A stretch of 64,000 bases of DNA from CANKJK01 sp040081715 (GCA_040081715.1 JBEBFY010000005.1:1-64000); one strand, 5' to 3'. Shown: positions 39,411 to 48,937, counted from the stretch's first letter. Numbers and translations: made by a program. The notes: generated from the sequence alone by a model not told the origin.

Positions 39411-39979
39411 TGAGGCTGATGCTGGGTGTTGTCGCCGGCGTGCTGCTCGTCGTCATCGGCGCGGCGGCCTATGTGCGATTCACCGGCCTTGACGCCACAG
39501 TGGCACCAGGCCCGCTGGAGCAGGCCGTGATGGGCCGTCTTCGGCAGTGGGCCACGCCTCCAGATGCGGCGGCGCTCGTCAACCCTGTCCCGGACACATC
39601 GGACACCCTGCACGCCGCGACGGAGCACTACGCGGATCACTGCGCCCAGTGCCACGGAGCGGACGGAAGCGGCGAGACGGCGATGGGACGCGGCCTGTCG
39701 CCTCGGCCCCCCGACCTCCGCACATCGGCTACGCAGACCCAGGCCGACGGCGCGCTGTTCCATGTGATCGAGAAGGGCGTACGCTTTACGGGGATGCCGG
39801 GCTTCTCGACTGGCACCGCCGAAGGGGAAGCCGCGAGCTGGGCGCTGGTGCGTCTGGTCCGCCGGATGCCGCAGTGGACGTCGGCCGACGTGGATGCGGT
39901 GCGCGCGATGGAGCCACGGCCTCCGGCGGACGTGCGGCGTGAACTCGACGAAGAACGGTTTCTGGCAGGAGGCGAGTGA
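39410..39979 (+). CDS. Membrane-anchored cytochrome c
   Basis: A 189-residue protein, ATG 39410 overlapping the previous stop. One N-terminal membrane segment (LGVVAGVLLVVIGAAAYV) anchors a c-type domain with one haem site, CAQCHGADGSGE, and a likely axial Met in FTGMPGF. It would carry electrons in the periplasm. Its stop overlaps the next ATG. Confidence 0.9.
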   Translation: MRLMLGVVAGVLLVVIGAAAYVRFTGLDATVAPGPLEQAVMGRLRQWATPPDAAALVNPVPDTSDTLHAATEHYADHCAQCHGADGSGETAMGRGLSPRPPDLRTSATQTQADGALFHVIEKGVRFTGMPGFSTGTAEGEAASWALVRLVRRMPQWTSADVDAVRAMEPRPPADVRRELDEERFLAGGE

Positions 39980-40326
39980 TGGAACGGACGAGTCTGATGG
40001 CTGTCGTGCTGGCGATGAGCCTGGGGGTAGCGACCGGCGTGTCAGCCCACGAGGGTCACACGCACACAGTCATGGGAACCGTGGTGAAGGTCAGCCCCGG
40101 TCAGATCGAGGTGCAGACCAAGGATGGCAAGGCCGAGACGGTCGTGCTCACCAATAAGACAGTGGTCACCCGGGACAAGGTGCCGGCAAAGTTGGCTGAC
40201 GTGGCGGTGGGCGACCGCCTGGTGATCGACGTGGGGACCGGCAGCAAGCCGCTCAAGGCCAGAAGCATCAAGCTAGGACCGGCAGCGCCCGAGAAAGCCG
40301 CCCCGAAGCCCAAGCCAGCCAGTTAG
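39979..40326 (+). CDS. Small periplasmic DUF5666-like protein
   Basis: About 115 residues with a signal peptide ending near GVSAH. HEGHTHTVMG follows the cleavage site, then an OB-like strand set (GTVVKVSPGQIEVQTKDG, RLVIDVGTG) and a Lys/Pro-rich tail. His residues suggest metal binding. It completes the three-gene cluster with the His-rich barrel and cytochrome c. Confidence 0.72.
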   Translation: MERTSLMAVVLAMSLGVATGVSAHEGHTHTVMGTVVKVSPGQIEVQTKDGKAETVVLTNKTVVTRDKVPAKLADVAVGDRLVIDVGTGSKPLKARSIKLGPAAPEKAAPKPKPAS

Positions 40327-40365
40327 TTCGTCGGGCCGACCCGGTCCCCGTGCCATACTGGTCGG

Positions 40366-42207
40366 ATGCCATCGATGCAACATTCGCGCCTGATAGCCAA
40401 CCCGCTCCGCAGGAACGTCGCCATCGTCGCGCACGTCGACCACGGCAAGACCACCCTCGTTGACGCCCTGCTCCGGCAGAGCGGCGTGTTCCGCGCGAAC
40501 CAGGCGGTCGTGGACCGGGTGATGGACAGCAACGACCTTGAACGTGAGCGTGGCATCACGATCATGGCCAAGAACACGGCCGTGCACTACAAGGACCTCC
40601 TGATCAACATCGTCGATACGCCCGGCCACGCCGACTTCGGCGGCGAGGTGGAGCGCACGCTCTCGATGGTGGATGGTGTGATGCTGCTGGTGGACGCCTC
40701 CGAGGGCCCGCTGCCGCAGACGCGCTTCGTGCTGCGCAAGGCGCTCGAGCGCGGGCTCTCGCCCATCGTCGTGCTCAACAAGATCGACCGTCCGGACGCA
40801 CGGCCCCAGGAAGTGCTGAACGAGGTGTACGACCTCTTCATCGACCTGGATGCGACGGAAGAACAGATCGAGTTTCCGGTCCTCTTCTGCAACGCGCGCG
40901 AGGGCACGGCCAGCACCGTCATGACCGAGATGGGGCCGGACCTGCAGCCACTGTTCGAGGCCATCGTGGCGTACGTGCCGCCGCCGCACGGTGATGCCAC
41001 GGCGCCGCTCCAGATGCTGGTCGCCAACCTGGACGCCAGCGAGTACCTCGGGCGGATCGCCATCGGCCGCATCTTCAACGGGACCGTCCGGCTGAACGAC
41101 CCGGTTGCCGTGCTCAAGCTCGACGGCACCAGCTTCGCGACGAAGGTGACCAAGCTCTTTACCTTCGACGGATTGAAGCGCGTGGAGGCGAGTCAGGCGA
41201 TGGCCGGCGACGTGGTCTGCGTGGCGGGCATCGCCGACATCACCATCGGCGAGACCATTTCAGACCCCGAGGTGCGCGTGCCGATTCCGCCCATCGCCGT
41301 GGACGAGCCGACCGTATCGATGATCTTCGGCGTGAACACGTCGCCGATGGCCGGGCGTGACGGCCAGTACGTCACATCGCGGAATCTCCGGGATCGGCTG
41401 CAGAAGGAATTGCTCGGCAACGTGTCCATGCGCGTGGAGGACACCGAGACGCCAGAGCAGATGAAGGTGATTGGCCGAGGCGAACTGCAGCTCTCGATTC
41501 TCATCGAGATGATGCGGCGCGAAGGGTTCGAGATCCAGGTCTCGAGGCCCGAAATCGTCATCCGCGAGATCGAGGGCAAGCGGATGGAGCCGGTCGAGGA
41601 TCTCGTCATCGACGTGGCCGAGGAATTCCAGGGCGTCGTCATCGCCATGGCCGGCACGCGCAAGGGCGTCATGTCGCGGATGGTGAACCACGGGAGCGGC
41701 CGGGTTCGGCTCGAGTTCCGCATCCCGACGCGCGGGCTCATCGGCTTCCGCTCGCAGTTTCTCACGGACACCAAGGGCACCGGCATCATGAACCACCTGT
41801 TCGCGGCCTGGGAGCCGTGGCACGGGTCGATCCCGTCCAGAAGCACCGGCGCGCTCGTATCCGACCGGGCGGGTGTCTCCACGGCTTACGCGATCTTCAA
41901 CCTGCAGGAGCGTGGCGAGATCTTCATCGAGGCCGGGGTGCCGGTCTACGAGGGCATGGTCATCGGCGAGAACGCCCGGGTGCGTGACATGGACGTGAAC
42001 GTCACCAAGGAAAAGAAGCAGACCAACATGCGGGCATCCTCGGCCGATGAGGCCATGCGCCTGGTGCCGCCGCGGTTGCTCAGCCTGGAGCAGTCCATCG
42101 AGTTCATCAACGACGACGAGCTCGTGGAGATCACGCCGAAGCACATCCGCCTGCGGAAGCGGGTGCTGGCCGCCAACGCGCGCCCCAAGCCGCCCGAGGC
42201 CGATTAG
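40366..42207 (+). CDS. typA: Translational GTPase TypA/BipA
   Basis: A 613-residue EF-G-like GTPase. VAHVDHGKTTL (P-loop), the IVDTPGHADFGGEVERT switch region and NKIDRPDARP are intact, as is the C-terminal TypA domain with GTRKGVMSRM. It acts on ribosomes under stress or low temperature. ATG 40366 is used; ATG 40375 is possible. Confidence 0.97.
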   Translation: MPSMQHSRLIANPLRRNVAIVAHVDHGKTTLVDALLRQSGVFRANQAVVDRVMDSNDLERERGITIMAKNTAVHYKDLLINIVDTPGHADFGGEVERTLSMVDGVMLLVDASEGPLPQTRFVLRKALERGLSPIVVLNKIDRPDARPQEVLNEVYDLFIDLDATEEQIEFPVLFCNAREGTASTVMTEMGPDLQPLFEAIVAYVPPPHGDATAPLQMLVANLDASEYLGRIAIGRIFNGTVRLNDPVAVLKLDGTSFATKVTKLFTFDGLKRVEASQAMAGDVVCVAGIADITIGETISDPEVRVPIPPIAVDEPTVSMIFGVNTSPMAGRDGQYVTSRNLRDRLQKELLGNVSMRVEDTETPEQMKVIGRGELQLSILIEMMRREGFEIQVSRPEIVIREIEGKRMEPVEDLVIDVAEEFQGVVIAMAGTRKGVMSRMVNHGSGRVRLEFRIPTRGLIGFRSQFLTDTKGTGIMNHLFAAWEPWHGSIPSRSTGALVSDRAGVSTAYAIFNLQERGEIFIEAGVPVYEGMVIGENARVRDMDVNVTKEKKQTNMRASSADEAMRLVPPRLLSLEQSIEFINDDELVEITPKHIRLRKRVLAANARPKPPEAD

Positions 42208-42227
42208 GATTGACAACGAGCGAACTC

Positions 42228-42734
42228 ATGTCTGAACCGTCACGTCCGTCAGTGCTCTGGAAGCAGATGTCCGCCGAACGCCGGATGCAGGCCGCCGAGG
42301 CCTTCTGGCGCGATCCCAACGGCGGCAACGAACAGGCCGAGGCCATTGCCACCATCGCCATGCGCCTCAAGTTCCGGCCGAGGAGCGTCCTCACGCTCTC
42401 CGTCGAGCGCAAGTCACGGTACCTCGTCGGCCTGCCGGCGGTGTCGGAGCTGGTGGCGGCGCGCCTCCTCGTCGCGTATCACATCCAGCGCCAGCGGCCG
42501 ATGATGGCGGCGTTCCTGGACGCGCTCGGCATCAAGCACGACGACGGCCTGATCGACGACGAGCAGGTGCAGTCGCCAGGCGAGGAGAAACTGCGGGCGG
42601 CCGCCGCGCGGCTGGCCGCGTCGTTCCCGGCCGAGGACGTGGCGCTGTACCTGTCCACCCTGACCTGGCAGGACCCTGAGGCGTGGGGGTCGCTCTCCGA
42701 CGTGCCGGAAAGCCGCATCGCCGCCGAGGCCTGA
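42228..42734 (+). CDS. Hypothetical protein downstream of typA
   Basis: About 168 residues from ATG 42228. It is soluble and mostly helical, with RMQAAEAFWRDPNGGNEQAEA, a basic middle segment (FRPRSVLTLSVERKSRYL) and AARLAASFPAEDVALYLSTL. I recognise no family with certainty. It stands between typA and a TerC gene, both on the same strand with short gaps. Confidence 0.6.
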   Translation: MSEPSRPSVLWKQMSAERRMQAAEAFWRDPNGGNEQAEAIATIAMRLKFRPRSVLTLSVERKSRYLVGLPAVSELVAARLLVAYHIQRQRPMMAAFLDALGIKHDDGLIDDEQVQSPGEEKLRAAAARLAASFPAEDVALYLSTLTWQDPEAWGSLSDVPESRIAAEA

Positions 42735-42735
42735 C

Positions 42736-43479
42736 ATGGCGTGGATGACGAGCGTCGAGGGCTGGATCGCGCTGCTGACCCTGACCGCGCTCGAAATCGT
42801 GCTCGGCGTCGACAACATCGTTTTCATTTCCATCCTCGCGGGAAAGCTCCCGCTCGCCGATCAGCCCCGCGCCAGGCGTCTGGGGCTTTTTCTGGCGATG
42901 TTCATCCGCATCGGCCTGCTGGTCTCGATCTCGTGGGTGATGGGCCTGACAGCGCCTCTGCTGACGCTGATGGGGAAGGGCCTCTCGGGACGCGACCTGA
43001 TCCTGCTCATCGGAGGCCTCTTCCTGATCGGCAAGAGCACGCAGGAGATCCACGACAAGCTGGAAGGCCTGGACCACGCGACGAACCGGCCGGCGAAGGC
43101 CGCGGTGTCCTTCGCGGCGGTCATCGTCCAGATCCTGGCGCTCGACGTGGTGTTCTCCATCGACTCGGTGATTACGGCCGTCGGCATGGCCGAGCACGTC
43201 GAAGTGATGATCGCGGCCGTGGTCATCGCCGTGGCCGTGATGATGCTGTCGGCGGGTGCCATTTCCGGCGTGGTGGAGAAGCACCCCACGCTCAAGGTGC
43301 TCGCGCTGAGCTTCCTGCTTCTCATCGGCATGTCCCTGGTGGCCGAGGGCTTCGGCCAGCACCTCCCCAAGGGCTACATCTACTTCGCGATGGGGTTCTC
43401 CGTGTTCGTGGAGATGGTCAACCTGCGCGTGCGCGGCAAGGCCGACCCCGTGCATCTCCACCAGAAGCTGCCCGAATAG
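42736..43479 (+). CDS. TerC family integral membrane protein
   Basis: A 247-residue protein with seven or so membrane helices. LEIVLGVDNIVFISIL and VFSIDSVITAV carry the conserved Asp residues of TerC, which handles Mn2+ or other metals. The direct role in this organism is not known. It ends two bases before the rsgA GTG start. Confidence 0.93.
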   Translation: MAWMTSVEGWIALLTLTALEIVLGVDNIVFISILAGKLPLADQPRARRLGLFLAMFIRIGLLVSISWVMGLTAPLLTLMGKGLSGRDLILLIGGLFLIGKSTQEIHDKLEGLDHATNRPAKAAVSFAAVIVQILALDVVFSIDSVITAVGMAEHVEVMIAAVVIAVAVMMLSAGAISGVVEKHPTLKVLALSFLLLIGMSLVAEGFGQHLPKGYIYFAMGFSVFVEMVNLRVRGKADPVHLHQKLPE

Positions 43480-44574
43480 GTGGACGAAGCGGATCCCGTC
43501 GCGCGGCTCGCGTCGCTCGGGTGGGACGAGCAGTTTGCTGCCGCCTTCGCCATGCTCGGCGGCGAGCCCGGGCTGCAGCCAGGCCGCGTCGCCATCGAGT
43601 TCAACCACCTCTATCGCCTGCAACTCGCCTCAGGCGAGGTGGAGGCCACCGTTTCCGGACGCATCAAGCACCACGCGCGCAGCCGCGCGGATCTCCCGGC
43701 GGTGGGCGACTGGGTCGCTGTCCGCGTGGGTGAACCGCAGCAGCTCTCGACCATCAAGGCCGTCCTGCCCAGGCGGACGCGGTTCTCCCGCAAGATGGCC
43801 GGCGAGGTCACCGACGAGCAGGTCGTGGCGGCCAACGTCAACGTGGTGTTCCTCGTGATGGCGCTGGACGACGACTTCAGCGTCAACCGCCTTGAGCGGT
43901 ACCTGCTGCTGGCCCGCGACAGCGGCGCCGAGCCGGTGGTACTGCTGACGAAGGCCGACCTGTGCGATGACGTGCCCGCTCGGGTGGCGGAGGTGGCGCG
44001 CGTCGCGGGTCGGATGCCTGTGCACGTGGTCAACCCGCGGAAGAACGAAGGCGTGGAGGCCGTGCGGGGATACCTGAGCGAGGGCCGTACCGGGACGATG
44101 CTGGGTTCGTCGGGCGTGGGCAAGTCCACGATCATCAACCGGCTTGCGGGTGTGGACCGTCAGCGCACGGGTGAGGTGCGGGAGTCCGACTCGAAGGGGC
44201 GGCACATCACCACGCACCGCGAACTGATCCTGCTGCCGGACGGCGGTCTCGTGATCGACACACCCGGCATGCGCGAACTGCAGCTCTGGGATGTGGGCGA
44301 AGCCGTCAGCGAGGCCTTTGAAGACATCGAGGCACTGGCGGCTGACTGCCGCTTCGGCGACTGCCATCACACGGGTGAGCCGCGCTGTGCCGTGGCCGCG
44401 GCCGTCGAGCAGGAGCGCCTGGCCCCCGCCCGGCTGGAGAGCTACCTGAAGCTGCGGTCCGAGCTGGCACACCTGGCCCGGCAACAGGACGCCCGGCTCG
44501 AGGCCGAGGAGAAGCGCCGGGCGAAGGTGCCGGGCAAGGCGCTCAAGTCACGCAGGCGCGACAAAGGTCTCTAG
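43480..44574 (+). CDS. rsgA: Small ribosomal subunit biogenesis GTPase RsgA
   Basis: A 364-residue circularly permuted GTPase. The G4-like LLTKADL comes before the P-loop GSSGVGKSTIINRL, as expected. The C-terminal zinc finger is CRFGDCHHTGEPRCAV, and the N-terminal OB fold is present. It starts at GTG 43480, right after the terC stop, and converges on the ExeA-like gene with no gap. Confidence 0.95.
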   Translation: MDEADPVARLASLGWDEQFAAAFAMLGGEPGLQPGRVAIEFNHLYRLQLASGEVEATVSGRIKHHARSRADLPAVGDWVAVRVGEPQQLSTIKAVLPRRTRFSRKMAGEVTDEQVVAANVNVVFLVMALDDDFSVNRLERYLLLARDSGAEPVVLLTKADLCDDVPARVAEVARVAGRMPVHVVNPRKNEGVEAVRGYLSEGRTGTMLGSSGVGKSTIINRLAGVDRQRTGEVRESDSKGRHITTHRELILLPDGGLVIDTPGMRELQLWDVGEAVSEAFEDIEALAADCRFGDCHHTGEPRCAVAAAVEQERLAPARLESYLKLRSELAHLARQQDARLEAEEKRRAKVPGKALKSRRRDKGL

Positions 44575-45738
44575 CTAGGGATCGTCGTCGTCAAGGCCCC
44601 GTGCCGGAGGCGGTGGAATCACGATGTCCTCCGGCCGCACGTCGGAGGCCGAGGTGTCGGGCCGGATGCTCGCCGGAGGTCTGCCTGGCAAGGCCGGCTG
44701 GACCGCATCGTCCACCCAGGCGGGCAACGGCCGGAGCCAGAGCGTGACGCCGATGGCCACGGCCACCAGCACGACGGCAAGGCCTGTCACGAGCAGACGC
44801 CGCCGGTTGCGTGGTTCGGGCACCCGTGTGTCCGCGAACGTCTGGAAGACCTCGGGCGGCGGGGCCGTTGTCAGATTGAGCGCTGCGGCGGCCTGCCGCA
44901 CGTGGGGGACGGTGACCGTGGTCTCCGAATCCTGCGCGGTAAAGGCAAGCGCCCGGTCGCACAGCAGGTTGATGACACGCGGGATCCCCTTGGACGTCGT
45001 GTGCACGATCTGCAGAGCTTCGGGAGAAAACGCCACCTCCCGCCTCGGAACCGCCACGGTGATCCGGTGCCGGATGTAGGCCTCGGTTTCCTCCCGCGTC
45101 AGCGGGGTGAGCGTGGCGCGTAGCGAAATCCGCTGGGCGTACTGCCGCATGTCGGCGTGATTCAGCGTGTCCAGGAGGTTGAGCTGGCCGACAAGGACGA
45201 TCTGCAACAGCTTGGCGTCACTGGCCTCGAGGTTGGAGAGCACCCGGATCTGCTCCAGTACCTCTTTCGACAGATGCTGAGCCTCGTCGATGATGATGAC
45301 GACCCTCCCGCCGATGGCCGCAAGCGACTGCAGGAACTCGTGGAGGGTGGACGTCAGCGCGTGGGTGGAGGCTTCACTGAAGCGGGCATCGTGGCCCGCT
45401 TCGCGTGACACGACGCCGAAATCACGCAGGACCTGCCGCAGCAGTTCATCGGCCGAGAGGAACGGATTGAGGATGAGCGAGGTGAACGAGGTGGGCCCCA
45501 GCAGGTTCAGCAGGTTCCTGCAGAGCGTGGTCTTGCCGGTGCCCATGTCGCCCGCCAGGACGAGGAAGCCTTCTCCTCTGTCCAAGGCCTGAATCAATTG
45601 CCCCGTCGCCGCGTCGTGCGACGCACTGCGGTAGAGAAACCTCGGATCCGGTGACAGCTCGAACGGGCGCTGCTGGAATCCGAAGTACTGCTCGTGCGCG
45701 AGTATGGAGGGAATTGAAGACGACCCTGACGGACGCAC
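44575..45738 (-). CDS. ExeA-like AAA ATPase
   Basis: A 387-residue protein. FGFQQRPFELSPDPRFLYRS is the ExeA/MshM start. Walker A is GDMGTGKTTLC and Walker B is VVIIIDEAQ. A membrane segment lies at about residues 320-340, followed by a Pro-rich periplasmic tail. ExeA-type ATPases help assemble secretion or pilus machines in the envelope. A pseudopilin gene sits 6 kb away at 51780. Confidence 0.88.
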   Translation of the reverse strand: MRPSGSSSIPSILAHEQYFGFQQRPFELSPDPRFLYRSASHDAATGQLIQALDRGEGFLVLAGDMGTGKTTLCRNLLNLLGPTSFTSLILNPFLSADELLRQVLRDFGVVSREAGHDARFSEASTHALTSTLHEFLQSLAAIGGRVVIIIDEAQHLSKEVLEQIRVLSNLEASDAKLLQIVLVGQLNLLDTLNHADMRQYAQRISLRATLTPLTREETEAYIRHRITVAVPRREVAFSPEALQIVHTTSKGIPRVINLLCDRALAFTAQDSETTVTVPHVRQAAAALNLTTAPPPEVFQTFADTRVPEPRNRRRLLVTGLAVVLVAVAIGVTLWLRPLPAWVDDAVQPALPGRPPASIRPDTSASDVRPEDIVIPPPPARGLDDDDP

Positions 45739-45797
45739 CGGCGTAACGATACCAGCGGACAGGCGATTCTCTATAATTCCCGCACCCGGAGGCCCTG

Positions 45798-46976
45798 ATG
45801 CACTTCATCCCCGTTCTGGCGCTCACGCTGGCTCTGCAGGGCGGCCGTCCGCCGGCCCCGAGATCTGCTCCCCGGCCGGTGCCGAAGCCGGTCGCACGAC
45901 CGCGGCCTGCCACTCCGGCCACGCCGGTGTTCTTCACCTCGCCCCTGAGCCTCGACGATATGCGCGGCAAGCAGGCCGTTGTCGAGACCTCGCAGGGCAC
46001 GCTGGTGATGGATCTGCTCCCGGAAGCGGCGCCGGCGCACGTGGCCCACTTCATGGTCCGGGCGCGGGAGGGTGCCTACAACGGCACGGTGTTTCACCGG
46101 GTCATCCCGATGGGCATCATCCAGGGCGGCGATCCACTCTCGACAGATCCCGCGCAGAAGGCCCGCTACGGAACCGGAGGGCTGAAGGTGCTGCGCTTCG
46201 AGCCGAACGCGGAGCGGCACACGGCTGGCGCCGTGTCGGCGGTGCTCGTTCCCGGCGATCGAGACAGCGCCGGCTCGCAGTTCTTCATCTGCGTGTCGGA
46301 CCAGGTCGCGCTCGACGGGCAGTACACCGTCTTTGCGCGGGTGGTCGAGGGCATCGTCGTGGCGCAGAAGATCTCGCGGGTCCCTGCTGATGCGGCGGGC
46401 GTGGTGGCGGACCGCGTGGAGATCCGCGCGGTGTCGATCCGCGACAAGCCGGCGCCGATGCCGGATCCCTTCTCGACGGAGACGAACGAGCAGTTGTCGG
46501 GCTTTTCGGCGGTGATCGAGACGGCCATGGGGAACATCACGCTGGAACTGTTCGCCGACCGCGCGCCGAACCACGTGCGCAACTTCCTGCGGCTCGCGCA
46601 GTCAGGGGTGTACGACGGCACCGCCTTCCACAGGGTCGCGAAGGGCTTCGTGATTCAGGGCGGGTTCCTGCCGTCGCGGACGGAGCCGCTCGACGAGCGC
46701 CAGCAGCGCTACGTGCAGCCGCTCCAGCCGGAGTTCAGCAAGACCAGCCACGACAAGGGCATCCTCTCGATGGCGCGAGGCGAGGGCCCAGCCAGTGCCA
46801 CGACGTCGTTCTTCATCGTGACCGCGCCCTCGCCCGGCATCGACGGACAGTACACGGTGTTCGGCCGCGTGACCGGCGGGCTCGACGTGGTGGAGAAGAT
46901 CGAGGCCGTGCCGGTGAACGGGGAAACGCCGGTGACACGCGTGGACGTGACCCGCGTGCGTGTGATCGCGAAGTAG
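45798..46976 (+). CDS. Exported tandem cyclophilin-type peptidyl-prolyl isomerase
   Basis: A 392-residue protein with an N-terminal hydrophobic segment and a Pro-rich linker. Two cyclophilin domains follow, at about residues 60-215 and 235-390. Active-site Arg/Phe regions are TVFHRVIPMG and SAGSQFFICV in the first, and TAFHRVAKGFVIQGG and TTSFFIVTAP in the second. Two fused domains are less common than one. It likely catalyses proline isomerisation in the periplasm. Confidence 0.9.
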   Translation: MHFIPVLALTLALQGGRPPAPRSAPRPVPKPVARPRPATPATPVFFTSPLSLDDMRGKQAVVETSQGTLVMDLLPEAAPAHVAHFMVRAREGAYNGTVFHRVIPMGIIQGGDPLSTDPAQKARYGTGGLKVLRFEPNAERHTAGAVSAVLVPGDRDSAGSQFFICVSDQVALDGQYTVFARVVEGIVVAQKISRVPADAAGVVADRVEIRAVSIRDKPAPMPDPFSTETNEQLSGFSAVIETAMGNITLELFADRAPNHVRNFLRLAQSGVYDGTAFHRVAKGFVIQGGFLPSRTEPLDERQQRYVQPLQPEFSKTSHDKGILSMARGEGPASATTSFFIVTAPSPGIDGQYTVFGRVTGGLDVVEKIEAVPVNGETPVTRVDVTRVRVIAK

Positions 46977-47023
46977 CCCCGGTCGCGGAGCCAACCGGCC
47001 GACATCCAGGAGCCGCGTCGCGC

Positions 47024-47115
47024 GGCCGGGGTTCGCCGATTGTGGGCTCCGTGGCCGCGGTGGATTCCCGCCGCTTAAGCACAAGCAGTCGCCCTCAATC
47101 GGCGAATCCCCGGCC
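47024..47115. repeat. Long inverted repeat in intergenic spacer
   Basis: The left arm 47024-47042 (GGCCGGGGTTCGCCGATTG) and right arm 47096-47115 pair as a 19-bp stem with one bulged A. The loop of 53 bases carries smaller palindromic bits. The stem is far longer than a terminator needs and lacks a T-run. It may be a REP/MITE-type element or a small structured RNA, between convergent genes. Confidence 0.7.
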
Positions 47116-47132
47116 ACACGTGACGGCTCTCC

Positions 47133-47357
47133 TTAGTCGGCTTGGCGGTGGATCGCCGTGACGACGCCAACCAGAAAGTCCAGGCGCACACGGTCGCCGG
47201 GTTCAACGCCGGAGTCCACCGCTTCCGGCCCGATGCGGGCCACGTGCATCTGGTCCGGGTCGTCCTCGAACGCGTAGTGGGCATCGTAGGACAGCTGGCC
47301 GTGGATGCTGATGGGCTGCAGCCGGTGCAGGGTGGCGTCGCGTGAACCTTTGAGCAT
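47133..47357 (-). CDS. Small conserved-looking protein after dinB
   Basis: A 74-residue soluble protein starting at ATG 47357, 12 bases after the dinB stop on the same strand. HGQLSYDAHYAFEDDPDQMHV and EPGDRVRLDFLVGVVT suggest a small beta-barrel or OB-like fold. I do not recognise a family. Its place behind dinB suggests co-expression with the DNA damage polymerase. Confidence 0.6.
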   Translation of the reverse strand: MLKGSRDATLHRLQPISIHGQLSYDAHYAFEDDPDQMHVARIGPEAVDSGVEPGDRVRLDFLVGVVTAIHRQAD

Positions 47358-47369
47358 GGGGTGGGAGCT

Positions 47370-48455
47370 TCAGTCGTCCCACGGCAGCCGCGGGTGTGCG
47401 CCAGGCCTCTCGGGACGTCGGTCGGTGTCACAGAGATTATGCACGCTGGCGCCGAGCAGGCGTACCGGGCGCTCGCCGGCCTCGGTTCGTGCGAAGAGCG
47501 CCACGGCGCGCGCGGCAATGTCGACGGGGTCTCGCGTGGGGGCCGCGGAGTGGCTGCGCGTGATGGTGGTGAAGTCGCTGTAGCGCACCTTTACGGTGAC
47601 GGTGCGCGCGAAGAGGGCTTTCTTCTCGAGCCACGCCGCGGCATCGCGGGCCATGGTCTCCACTTCGGCTCGCATCTCGACAGGATCCGTCAGGTCGCTG
47701 GCGTAGGTGTGCTCGCTGCCCGACGACTTGGGCTCGTGGCCGGGCACCACGGGCCGGTCGTCGATCCCGTGCGCGAGCTGGTGGAGCCAGTCCGCCATGG
47801 TGCCGACGGCCTCCCGCAGCGCGGCCGGCTCAGTCGAGCGTACGTCGATGAGCCTGGTGATGCCTCTGGCCTTGAGCTTGCCCGCGGTCACCGGCCCGAC
47901 GCCCCAAAGGGCATCCACGGGCAGCCCCTGCAGAAAGGACTCCATCCGCTCGGGTGCGATCACCGTGAGGCCGTCGGGCTTCTTCCAGCCCGAGGCGATC
48001 TTGGCCAGGAATTTGTTCGGCGCCACGCCCGCCGATGCCGTGAGCCCGGTGGCACCGCGGATCTCCGCCTTGAGCCGTCTGGCCACGGTGACGCCGAGCG
48101 GCTCCTGCCAGGCGTTCTCGGTGACGTCGAGGTACGCCTCGTCGAGCGAGAGCGGTTCGACCAGCGGCGTCACCGCCCGGTACAGACCGAAGATCGTGTC
48201 GGAGGCGGCCTTGTAGCGGGCGAAGTCTGGCCGGACGACGACCAGCGAGGGACACAGCCGAACCGCCTTGGCCATCGACATGGCCGAGCGCACCCCGAAG
48301 GTTCGTGCTTCGTAGCTGGCCGCCGCCACAACGCCCCGCCGCGCGGCGTCGCCGCCGACTGCGACGGGTCTCCCCCGCAGGGCAGGGTCGTCGCGCTGTT
48401 CGACCGACGCGTAGAACGCGTCCATGTCGATGTGCAGAATGCGGCGCATGGTCAC
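47370..48455 (-). CDS. dinB: DNA polymerase IV
   Basis: A 361-residue Y-family translesion polymerase. Catalytic Asp is in HIDMDAFYASVE and the SLDEAYLDVTE motif holds the Asp-Glu pair. The little-finger domain is present. There is no beta-clamp-type tail of obvious strength. It lies downstream of dut on the same strand with a 50-base gap; I see no clear LexA box. Confidence 0.95.
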   Translation of the reverse strand: MTMRRILHIDMDAFYASVEQRDDPALRGRPVAVGGDAARRGVVAAASYEARTFGVRSAMSMAKAVRLCPSLVVVRPDFARYKAASDTIFGLYRAVTPLVEPLSLDEAYLDVTENAWQEPLGVTVARRLKAEIRGATGLTASAGVAPNKFLAKIASGWKKPDGLTVIAPERMESFLQGLPVDALWGVGPVTAGKLKARGITRLIDVRSTEPAALREAVGTMADWLHQLAHGIDDRPVVPGHEPKSSGSEHTYASDLTDPVEMRAEVETMARDAAAWLEKKALFARTVTVKVRYSDFTTITRSHSAAPTRDPVDIAARAVALFARTEAGERPVRLLGASVHNLCDTDRRPERPGAHPRLPWDD

Positions 48456-48505
48456 AGCCGGCCTCTGGCGCCTCTCGTGCGTCTACGTTCAGGGCTCGGG
48501 TCAGA

Positions 48506-48937
48506 TCAGGCGCCGGTGGAACCGAAGCCGCCGCGGGACTCGGCGCGGATGGCCGGGACTTCGTCCCAGACGACGCGAGGTGCGGGGAGCACGATGCCCT
48601 GGGCGAGCCGGTCGCCCCTGGCGACCTGGACCTCGTGGTCGGTGATATTCAGCAGTTGAATCCGGATTTCGTCGGTGGGTCCCGAGTAATCTGGATCCAC
48701 CACGCCGACGCCGTTGGCCACGAGGAGTCCGCGCTTGAGCGGCGTGCTGCTTCGGGCGAAGATGGCCAGGAAGTGGCCTGAGGGCACCTCCATGACAAGC
48801 CCGGTCGGCACGAGGGCGATCGCGTGGGGTGGAATCGTGATGTCGGCCGACGCGGCCAGGTCGAAGCCGGCGGCTTCGCTGGTGCCGTAAGCAGGGAGTG
48901 ACACCGTGGAATCGAGTCGTGAAATCTTCAGGCGCAT
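48506..48937 (-). CDS. dut: dUTP diphosphatase
   Basis: A 143-residue dUTPase from ATG 48937. All motifs are present: AGFDLAAS, FARSSTPLKRGLLVANGVGVVDPDY, and the C-terminal RGGFGSTG arm. It hydrolyses dUTP to dUMP, keeping uracil out of DNA. Its first 32 bases overlap the divergent M16 gene. Confidence 0.96.
   Translation of the reverse strand: MRLKISRLDSTVSLPAYGTSEAAGFDLAASADITIPPHAIALVPTGLVMEVPSGHFLAIFARSSTPLKRGLLVANGVGVVDPDYSGPTDEIRIQLLNITDHEVQVARGDRLAQGIVLPAPRVVWDEVPAIRAESRGGFGSTGA

Noticed and set aside
48456..48505. LexA box upstream of dinB
   Set aside because: No palindrome of a known LexA type was found in the short gap.
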